From positions 1 to 31,164 of the forward strand of contig CALKWO010000120.1 of NCBI GenBank assembly GCA_938003875.1: DNA of 31,164 nt. The letters are read 5' to 3'. The DNA is from an uncultured bacterium. Its GTDB lineage: Bacteria; Planctomycetota; Uabimicrobiia; Uabimicrobiales; JABWCH01. Position numbers and translations under genes: made by a program. The notes under the pieces were generated by a model that saw nothing but the letters and a program-made list of their open reading frames with translations, had not been told where the DNA came from and made no database searches. Shown here in pieces: positions 15,106 to 24,800 of this stretch (position 1 is its first letter; every line of letters begins with the position of its first letter).

Positions 15106-15158
15106 AAAATGCAATAAAGGAGTCAAGCGAATTTATATTTTTATAGATTTTTAAATTA
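15100..15158 (+). repeat. 59-bp direct repeat, copy 2
   Basis: A perfect copy of 13332-13390. It begins within the last codons of the 88-residue ORF. The next 200 bp up to the envelope operon hold A- and T-runs but no recognisable gene, and I saw no convincing promoter pair there. Confidence 0.9.
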
Positions 15159-15362
15159 TTATTTTGTTATAGTGCACTTCTCATTGATGGCATTGAAGCT
15201 ACAGATCGGGAAAAAAATACGGATCAACAAAAAGGAGACAAGAAAATTGTCCAAAAAAAAATGCTTTATCAGGGAACTTTTTTTTTATTTTTTCGTCTAA
15301 CTTTTGGCATCTATAAAATTGGATTCCTACCTTTTTTTCATTTCTTTTAGAAAGGATAGAGC

Positions 15363-18300
15363 ATGTTTCAGAAAATTCTTCTTGTTCTTTGGGCGATTGT
15401 ATGTATTTTTAATTTTATCGAGGCGCAGCCCAAAGAAGAGCAACCTCAGATCAAAGAGCGGATCATTTACATTCCTTATCATAAATTGGAAAGTCTTGTA
15501 GAAAAAAAAGATACAGGCATCTATCTGCCTTATCAGGACTATCGGAAATTGATGGATGAGCTGGAAAAACTTCAAAGCCGTCCGCCAGAATTGCCCGCTA
15601 GCGTGGTGATTACTCATATGAGCTATCAGGCGAAGCTGGTTGATAAATTTTTGCAGATCGAGGCCCAGGCCAATGTGAATGTTTTGAAGGATGGATGGCA
15701 TGGAATCGATCTGCAATTTGGAAATATTGCCTTAAAAGAGGCTTTGTTCAACGATAAACCTGCCTTGATCAAGCTTAAACCAGACGGATATGAGCTGATT
15801 TTCCAAAGCGAGAAGATGGATAAGCATCAGCTTAAGCTAGTCTTTGTCGTACCTGTGAAAAAGACTCATACCTTGAGTGCCAGTGCGGAATTTCAGGTTC
15901 CCAGAGCACCTATTGCTAATCTCTCCGTAGAGCTTCCTCTCGCCAATGAAGAAAATAAGGAAGCCATGCCTAAAATGAAAGTAGATGTAAACCCCAGCCT
16001 TCTAACCCATATAGAATATGGTAAAGATTCGGTCATCGTCAAAGCCCTGCTAGGGAATACAGACCAGGTACAGATCCAATGGCAATGGGAAGCAGAAAGA
16101 AAGGTTGAGGTAAAGAGCATAGTTCAGTCTGATAACATCAGCAGGCTGGAAATCGGAGAAAATTTCCTGCAATTGCAATCCAGGATAGTCTACGATGTAA
16201 TCCAGGGTGAGGCCAATAGCCTCAAGCTGAAAATGCCTAAAGGCTTCAGGATCTTGTCCGTAGTTTCGCTACAGGGCGTAGGCATAAGGGATTGGGCACT
16301 GGAAAGCGAGGATGTTCTCCATGTACAGCTTCATGACAAGCTTGTCAACCTGGGAGAAGGGAAAACCGATCTGGAACTGGAAATCAAGCTAGAACAGATC
16401 ATCAAAAAAATAGAAGAAAAATTTGCTTTCCCCTGCATCCAGGTATTGGATGTTGAAAGGGAAAAGGGTTACTACATCGTTGTCGTCAATGATCTTTATA
16501 CTCTCAAAATACTCAAACGCCAGGAAATCAGCCAGATTGACATCCACGATCTTCCAGGCAACCTCTCCAGAGAAGACGTTCAGTTTGCTTTCAAGTATCT
16601 GAAACGTCCCTTTGTGCTGGAAGGCGAGATGGAGAAAAAAGAGCCTGAGTATGAAGTGGCAACCAATGTGTATGCTTATCTGGATGAAAATCTCTATAAA
16701 ATTTTCGCTCATTTCCAATACGATATAAAAAAATCTCGTATTTTTGGAACAAAAGTGGCTATTCCTGCTGGATTCATGATTCTGGATGTCAAAGTCCTTG
16801 ATCTTGCAGAAAATCCCAAAGCAGACCTTATCAAAGAATATCGTTCTATGGAGGAACAGGGCAAGACCTCCCTCATGGTGACATTCCAGAAGGGTATTAG
16901 AAGCCCCAAGCTTGTTTTAAGACTGCAATTGCAGAAAAAACTGGAGCAAGAAGAAAAAGTCCGCGAAATAGCATTACCAGTATTCCAGGTAGAAGGGGCC
17001 AAGAGAGAAGATGGTAATGTGGGAATCGGAGTAAAATCCAGCTTCAATATCACTACCATAGAAAAAACCCAGAAAAACGTATTCCCTCTGGACATCAAAG
17101 AGCTGTTCCGCCAGGGAGATCAACCAGTTTGTCAGAACATCAACCTGGGACTACGATATTTCGATCATCCCATTGCTGCCAATTTCAGAATCGAAAAGCG
17201 CGATCCTCTTGTAACGGCGGAAGTCTATCATTATGTAGAAGTGGCGGAAAATGTCCTGAAATCCCGCATAGATATTTTCTATGATGTTCAATATACAGGC
17301 GTTAAGGAATTCTCTTTCACCCTGCCCGAAGAGATTGCAAAACAAGTGCCCAAAAGCAGAGTGGCAGACTCTAAAGGGCTTATCAAAGAAATTCAAATCA
17401 CCGAAGACAAAGAAAAAAAGATTTCCTTGTATACTGTCCATATCCAGCGGGATATTCTGGGCACCTATGATGTTCGAGTAGACTACGAAAAGAAGCTCGG
17501 CCAGATCGAAACCGAAGTGCAGGAAAAGCTCTTTGAAGTCATCACGCAAAACACCAAAAGAGAAAATGGCTTCCTGGTCTTCAAGAAAGACAACAACCTT
17601 TCTATGGATTTCCTCTCCGTAAAAGGCCTGGAAGTAAGTGACATCAATGATCCTACCTTCACACGAGGCGATAAAAAAGGCGTTCTGGCAATTTTCAAGT
17701 ACAACACCCATGGTTATGAACTTGAAATGAGTCTCAAGAAGCTTTCCTTCGAGCCAGTTCTCAACACTGTTATCCAGAGATTGCATGTCAGTACAACCGT
17801 AAACAAAGACTATACAAGCAAAAGCGAGGCTGTTGTTCTGGTAATCAATAACCGCAAACAAATGCTGGAATTTGAAATCCCCGAAGAAAGCAGAGTCACC
17901 TCGGTTTCCCGTTTGAAAAACATTCCCCAGAGTCGCTATCGCAATATGAAGGCCTATGAGATTAACGAAAGTCTGGAAGCCCTGAACTGGTCTCAAAGCG
18001 ATAAAGCAAGGCGATTCAAGGTCAATATTGCTACTAATGTTCAGAAAAATACACCTTTTGTTCTTGTGATCAAATACGAAAGCACCCTCAAAAAAGGCGA
18101 GATGGAATTCTATGGAGATTTCCAGCTCCATGCCATCCAGTTTGTGGATGTTCCTATCACATATTTTACCTGGAGCTTAGGTCTGCCTGGAGAATACCAG
18201 TATGTCTGGTTCAAATCCAATCTTGTAAAAAATTTCTCTCAGGACTATGGTACATGGGCAATTCTCAGCGAACTCCTGGAACGCGGAGGCGTGGATAGCT

Positions 18301-18782
18301 CCGATATATCTCAGGAAGGCGAGACAGGTGTCATTCCTATCTATCCTATTGAAGGAAAAGAGTTCTCGTTCTATCGCTTGAATGGCGAAGGCTATATCCA
18401 TATTACCTATCTCTACAACAACTGGCTATATACTTTGGATCTTCTGGTTTTCTTGTTGGTCTGTCTGTTCATCGCCGTGATACCCAAGACAAAACTCGTG
18501 AATCGTCTCAGTCTGGTTTTTGTTTTCTTGGGGATTTCTATCCTGTTGGCTTGCTTTAATTTGCAAGGTTTCCAGGAAATCTATCTGACGATTTTCGTAG
18601 CCACTCTCGTAGCAGGCTCTATGGCTGTTGTGATTGGCTTTTTTCAAAAGATAGGGCAATATTTTACCCCTGCCACAGCCAAAACCCACACTCTGTATAG
18701 AGAAAAGAAAGAAGCAGAACCCCCTGTAAAGGCACAAGAAACAAAGCCAGAAAATCCACCAGCAGATACAGAGAAAAAATAG
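15363..18782 (+). CDS. Large beta-rich envelope protein, single-unit paralogue
   Basis: A 1139-residue protein with AGAAAGGA 6 nt before its ATG. Residues 1-21 are a signal peptide (cleavage near IEA/QPK). It then has IYIPY (35-39) and YLPYQDY (54-60), a motif pair shared with both halves of the next gene. A long region of about 950 residues follows, with alternating hydrophobic strands and K/E-rich turns, probably stacked beta sandwiches outside the cytoplasm. It ends with FTWSLGLPGEY near 935. Three hydrophobic helices lie at about 1022-1043, 1052-1070 and 1075-1096, then a Lys/Glu/Pro-rich tail. The layout is a large exported domain anchored in the inner membrane, with a short charged end. 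No enzymatic motif is seen. Similar giant proteins occur in Planctomycetota, but the function is unknown. The next gene starts 35 bp later, so they form an operon. Confidence 0.85.
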   Translation: MFQKILLVLWAIVCIFNFIEAQPKEEQPQIKERIIYIPYHKLESLVEKKDTGIYLPYQDYRKLMDELEKLQSRPPELPASVVITHMSYQAKLVDKFLQIEAQANVNVLKDGWHGIDLQFGNIALKEALFNDKPALIKLKPDGYELIFQSEKMDKHQLKLVFVVPVKKTHTLSASAEFQVPRAPIANLSVELPLANEENKEAMPKMKVDVNPSLLTHIEYGKDSVIVKALLGNTDQVQIQWQWEAERKVEVKSIVQSDNISRLEIGENFLQLQSRIVYDVIQGEANSLKLKMPKGFRILSVVSLQGVGIRDWALESEDVLHVQLHDKLVNLGEGKTDLELEIKLEQIIKKIEEKFAFPCIQVLDVEREKGYYIVVVNDLYTLKILKRQEISQIDIHDLPGNLSREDVQFAFKYLKRPFVLEGEMEKKEPEYEVATNVYAYLDENLYKIFAHFQYDIKKSRIFGTKVAIPAGFMILDVKVLDLAENPKADLIKEYRSMEEQGKTSLMVTFQKGIRSPKLVLRLQLQKKLEQEEKVREIALPVFQVEGAKREDGNVGIGVKSSFNITTIEKTQKNVFPLDIKELFRQGDQPVCQNINLGLRYFDHPIAANFRIEKRDPLVTAEVYHYVEVAENVLKSRIDIFYDVQYTGVKEFSFTLPEEIAKQVPKSRVADSKGLIKEIQITEDKEKKISLYTVHIQRDILGTYDVRVDYEKKLGQIETEVQEKLFEVITQNTKRENGFLVFKKDNNLSMDFLSVKGLEVSDINDPTFTRGDKKGVLAIFKYNTHGYELEMSLKKLSFEPVLNTVIQRLHVSTTVNKDYTSKSEAVVLVINNRKQMLEFEIPEESRVTSVSRLKNIPQSRYRNMKAYEINESLEALNWSQSDKARRFKVNIATNVQKNTPFVLVIKYESTLKKGEMEFYGDFQLHAIQFVDVPITYFTWSLGLPGEYQYVWFKSNLVKNFSQDYGTWAILSELLERGGVDSSDISQEGETGVIPIYPIEGKEFSFYRLNGEGYIHITYLYNNWLYTLDLLVFLLVCLFIAVIPKTKLVNRLSLVFVFLGISILLACFNLQGFQEIYLTIFVATLVAGSMAVVIGFFQKIGQYFTPATAKTHTLYREKKEAEPPVKAQETKPENPPADTEKK

Positions 18783-18817
18783 GAAACTTTACAAAATCAT
18801 CATAGGAGAGTAAAAGT

Positions 18818-21800
18818 ATGATAAGAAAATTCTATCTCCTTCTCCTTTCCCTCTTATTCCTTATCACAACCTGGGTTTTGGCTCAGGAAAAAATAAGCGA
18901 GAGAATGATCTATGTTCCTTCCGAGGAATGGGAGAATGTTATCAAAACTCAGCCCAAAGGTATCAGCCTTACTTATGCGCAGTACTTAGAGCTTCTTGGC
19001 AAGCAGCCGAAAGAAGTAAGTAAGCCTTTATCTTCCATAGTCGTTGGGGATATACGATACCAGGGTAAGATGGTAGAAAAGACCCTGCATTTTGAAATGG
19101 ATATGCTTCTTACATGCCTTGCCGAAGGATTGCAGGAATTTTCCTTTGAATTCGGCAAAATGGGAGTGGAGAAAGCACTTCTCAATGGGAAAGAAGCTTT
19201 GATCTCTGGTCAGGAAATTATGCAGGATGAGCCTGTTATCCAGAACCAGATAAACGACAATGTCTCCAACCAGGAATTCTATCAGCAACGGCTTGTGCGC
19301 CAGAGTCCTCCTGTCCAGCAAATGGCAAACAGCATCGTGCCACCCGTGATAGAGCCTAAGGTACGCTATCGACTTCTTCTTCCTGGAAAGGGTGAGCATC
19401 ATCTGAAGATGTTCTTCTTCAAAAGACTCAGCACCTACAAAGATGAACTCAGGGCTAATCTGATTTTGGGGCAGTTTGCAAGCCAGACCTTTGTGCTGAA
19501 AACTCAGGAAGATATGGAATATACGATAGATCCCATCGCTACAACAATCAGAGACAGCGAAATGACGATCTATATGGGAAATCGTTCGGACTTTTCCCTG
19601 GCCATGCGCCCTAAAGAGCAAAAGGATGTAAAGCAGCCTTTGTTTCTAGCCCATGTATATGCTTCGCATCTGGTTCGTGTAGATAGCATCACATCCTGGT
19701 TTCAAATTTCATTGGAAATATACTATCAGCCCCAGAAAACCTTTATATTCCAGATTCCAGCTAATGTGGAAATCTTGAGTATTTCGGAAAATCGTTGGGA
19801 ATCCGAAACAATAGAAAACGTGAAAAAAATTACAGTTCAACTGGAAGAGGCTGTTGACAAGACACATAACATTACTATAAAGTGTGAAAGGCAGCTCTTA
19901 GGAGACAAAGATTTCTCTATCCCTGGCATCATCACATCGGGACAGAATCTTTTACGGCAGGATGGGCTTATCTATGTAGAAAAAACATCCGAGATCCAGT
20001 TGGAAATCCAGAAAGTAGAAGAAGCAAGACAAATCACGACAGAATCCCTTTTTCCCAGAGGAAAAGGGGCTGAGCCAACATTGCTCAAACAATTCGGAGA
20101 AGAGGCCTTTGCAGCCTTCAAACATGCTCACACGGACTATTCTATCGTGATGAAGAAAAAAGAAATCGTCCCCGTCATGGAAAGCACCTTTGTCTCGGCT
20201 ATAAGCTTCTACCAGGATGGTCTGGAATGCGTCAGCCATATCACATTCGATGTTATAGAAGGAAAGCCCAAGCAACTGACTATAGCACTACCTCAAGGCT
20301 GGAGTGTGGATTCCATTGAGGGGTATCTGGCAAGAAATCCGCAAAGTGCTTTTCAGAAATTCAATGATTTTGCGTATTATGTTAAAGATAGCATCCTCTA
20401 TCTTGCCTTGCGCAATAAAATAGTACCTGGTCAAAAATTAAGAGTTTCTCTGAAACTCCAGAATATGCCAGAAGGCTGGCAAAGCGATTGGGAAGAAAGA
20501 CAGATGTTCCTGCCGCTGATTAGGCCTCTTTCTACCAAATATTTGCCTTCTTTTGCAGGCGTAATCGTTGACCCTGATTACCAGATGGAAGTTTCTCAGA
20601 TTTCTTATGCGCAGTCCGTGGATTTGAATCTTTTGCGAAGCCTTCAGGTAAGCAGTAAAAATTTGCGATTAGGCTTGAAGCTGAACGAAGACAAGGCATC
20701 TGTAAACATCAGCCTGAAACGTAAGCCTTCCTGCCTGGATCTGACAGTAGCAAGCTATCTTTCTGTTGAACCAGAACGCATTCGTAGCCTGAGCGTGCTT
20801 GTATATGACATAAAGAACGCTTCTCAGAACACGCTTCGTTTTATGTTGCCCAAGGGTTTTCCCTATCTGCTCAATATTTCCGATGAATTCGGCATTATCA
20901 AAGAAAAAGAGCAAAAGGAAAACAAGAATGGGCAGGAATGGGTGATAAAGCTTCAGAAAAGAGTCATAGGCACCTATTCTTTGTATCTCAGCTTTGAAAT
21001 TCCTATCCAATCCATAGAATCGTATATGGATTTCCCTGTGATGCAATTTCCTGGAGTGGAGCAGCGCAAGGGATTCATTGGCATTTGTGGTATATCCCAG
21101 GCAGAGATTACTCCTGTTCTTACCAAAGGCCTTACCAGGATACTCAATACACAGCTTCCGATTGTTCCTCATCCTGAATTGCCTGGGGGTACAGAGTATC
21201 TGCACGCTTTCAAATATGCCAATGCCGACTTCCAGTTGGGTATGGAAATCAAGATGCACGGGAAGGTCAATGTCGCCAATTCTATTCTGGAAGATGTGAC
21301 GATTTCTACCCTTTATCCTCAGAAAGATATGGAAAGAGTTGTCTGCCAATACAAACTCACTCATATAGGGTTACAGTACTTTGATTTGACCTTGCCTAAA
21401 GACAGCAATCTGTGGTCTGCTGTCGTGGACGATAAAGGAGAAAAGCCTGTAAGAAAAGACAATGTCCTTTCGATTCCCGTACCGAGGGAAAATTCGGGCA
21501 AATCCAATATCATTCGGGTTGTCTATGAGCGAAAGGTTCCTGAAATAGGATCGTTCGGAACCCTGGTTCTGGAAAGACCTCTGACACCAGCGAGTATTCC
21601 AGTGAAGAAATTCCAGTGGTATCTGTATCTTCCTCCTTCCTATCAGATTGGTAAATTTTCCAGTGATTTTATTACTGGAGGGAAGCCCTGGTATCAGATA
21701 TTAGGCAATCTCTTTACGCTAGCGGTTTCCTACGAGAAATCTGTTCGCTATTCGGGAAGACAGAATACCTATTCTATGCCAAAGAAGGTACAAGAAGAAC

Positions 21801-24800
21801 ACTATTACAACGAAACTCAGCAAAATATGCCAGCTCCAGGTGTGCTTCCAGCTCCTCCTACAGCAGGAGCACCAAGGCCTTCCAAGAGTCCTGCTTTGCA
21901 AAAACCATCGCTAAAGTCCCAATTTGATCTCAAAGAAAGACGAAAAACCGAAGGCATGAAAAAAGACATGGTAAAGCTGGAAAGGGAAGAAAAAAAGAAA
22001 GAATACCTTAAGCAAGAACTTCCTGCTGAAATTGAAGAGGAAGATATGAGCAAAGAAATGCCTATGCCAGAAGCACCCGCTGAGCCTAAAATGCAGGATG
22101 AATTAGGGGATATTGAAGAGGAAGAACGAGACACCAAAGGAGAAGAAACAGAGCTTCCTCCTACTCCTGAGCCTGTTACAGAAGACAAGCCTATGGATAA
22201 TAAGATAATAAACCGCCAGCAAGCGGTAGAAAGCAACGATGATACAGATTGGGATGCCATGCCCAAAACACCTATAGGCTCTATCCGTCCCAAGATTCCT
22301 TCTCCAACAGGAAAAAAATTATCCCAGGATGACCAGACTGGCGTTTATTCCGTGAAGGCAAAGGGACTTCGCTCTCTGGACATCGAGCTTTTGGGTTCCA
22401 GAATTCAGGCTCAGACAAGATCCATAGGAAGGCAATTGCCCACAAGCCTTGCCAGTATATCTTTGCTTTATTTTCATGAGGAAACTATGCGTAGTTTGCG
22501 TCTTGCCCTGGCTACTCTATCTACTTTGCTTGGTCTCATACTGCTGGTGCAGCGAAGACTTCCCAGAGCCATAATGATTATTGGACTGCTCCTCGTTGTC
22601 AGCTTTGTTCCTTTTTTCTTTGGTTCATGGCTTACTCCCTATTCTAATGCAATAGCATGGGGGCTGCTTGGTTCTGTTGGCCTGCTTATCGCCTATCGTA
22701 TACTTGCTAAAATTGGAACCTGGGTGATCTATCAGCCCCAGGCCAATGCTCTCTTCTTGCTGGCGATACTCACGGCATCTTCTTTTTTGATGGCACAACC
22801 ACAGAATACAAGGCAGATATATGTATCCTATGATCCAGAAAAGCTGGAACAACTCGACCAGGTAAACAAAGTATTCTTACCATACAGTACATACATCAGT
22901 TTGTGGAACAATGCCTACCCTGATCGTCCCATAGGAATCGCTCAGACAAAGCCTCAGGATGCTTATTTCCTCTATCATGCAGACTATAAAGGCAAAATTG
23001 TCGGAGAAAAGACCCAGTTTAGCGTGAACTTCCTTATAGAAGTTGTCAAGGCTCCTATTGCCATTCCTCTGGGACTTGCCCAGACAGCAGTAGAAAAGGC
23101 CGTTCTCTATAAGCAAGGAGAAAATGAGGCTGGACAGGCAGTCACCTTGAAACCCACAGATATGGGTTACAGCCTCATGCTCGCACAAGAAGGTCAGTAT
23201 AGGGTTGAAATGCAATTCCTGCCCCAAGGCAAAACCATAGGCAAAAGAGGCAATTTCCAGTTTGGCTTGGTACCTGTTGCCAGCTCTGTATTGGAGTTTA
23301 CCCTGGACAATGATATGGAAGCCAATCTTTCCAGTTTCGCTGGCGATTGGTATGAAAAGAAGCAGGAAGCAAACAAGGCGATTGTCATGTTCCCAGGCTT
23401 GAGCAAACAGATTTCTCTGGAATGGTATCAATCCTCAGAGATCTACAAGGCTAAGGGACTGAACATCAACGCCAATAGCACCCATCATCTCACTGTTTCT
23501 GACTATTTACTCAGGCTGGAGAGCAAGATCCAATACCAGATACTTTCTGGCAAAATAGACAAACTCCATCTCAAGGTTCCTAAAGACTACAATATCTTAC
23601 GTCTGAGCTGCACCAACCTGGAAAGATGGATTCTGTCCGAAGAAGAAGACAAAAACAGCATCATGATCCGCCTGGTGGATAACTCCGCTCAAAATCTGAC
23701 AGTAGACCTGGTAGCAGATAAGGTTCTTTCTCAGGTTCCGACAGAGGTAACCTATCCAGAGATTATCCCTGTAGAGGCAGAGCGAGAAAACGGGCAGGCG
23801 ATTTTAGTCACCCAAAATTTCTACAATGTCATTGTTACAAAGCATGACAAGCTTCGTAAGATTTCGAGCTATGATAGAAACCAGAAATTCTATGAAGTTT
23901 TCCGCTACAACGATCATCCATACCAGCTTGAATTTTCGATTCAGCCACAGGAATACTATAATTTTAGCCGCTCTCGACTGGTCATGACTGTGGATGAAGA
24001 GAAAGTCAAAGCAAGCTATATTGCCACTTTAGAAGTGAAGGGAAAAGAGATTTTCAGCTATCAGATGAATTTCCCCAATCTTTTCAATATCACCAAAGTA
24101 AGTGGTCAGGCTGTAAAAAGCTGGAAAGTAGAGCAAAAGGAAAACGAGCAGATCCTCAATATTCCCTTTCATGGCAGCCTGAAAAAAGGCGAGAAAACCG
24201 AAATTCAGGTGAGCATGGAACGAGAGCTTAAAGATGCTAAATCTTTGCCTGTTTTGTATCTGTATTCTCCTCATGTTCAGTATGCTTCTGGTGACATTCT
24301 GGTTGCCTCTGCCCGTGATGTAGCTTTGACTGCCGTGGAATTGAATGGTTTGCAGGAGTCCGATATTGCCTCGTTCAACGACATACCTGACTATATCAAA
24401 CGCTATGCGTTCCGTTTTGAAGGAGCGCAATACCAGGGTAAATTGGAAATCCAGTCTCAACAACCCCAGATAGAAGTAGATACCATTATTAACCTTCTGG
24501 TGGAAGACGACTGGATCAACTTCGGATATTTTCTGCGCTACAAAATCCAGTTTGCAGCAGCAGATACCTTCATTTTCCGTCTGCCTGCTACACTGGGAGA
24601 AGATATAGATATTCTGGGGGAAAATATCAAGGAGACAAAGAAAAGCAAGCAAGGCAAATACCATGTATGGAAAGTCGTACTCCACACAAAAGTACGAGAT
24701 CAATATATGCTTGCTTTGTTCCCTCGTGTTATGGAAAACCAGGGCACAGGGATTGTTTTCTATCCTATTGAATTCCCTCAGCAGATTGCTTCCAGGCTGT

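Noticed and set aside
13332..15158. 59-bp repeats as part of a CRISPR or tandem array
   Set aside because: Only two copies, 1.7 kb apart, with genes between them.
17151..18131. 326-codon minus-strand ORF
   Set aside because: Antisense to the first giant envelope gene, whose homology to its neighbour and signal peptide show which strand is real.
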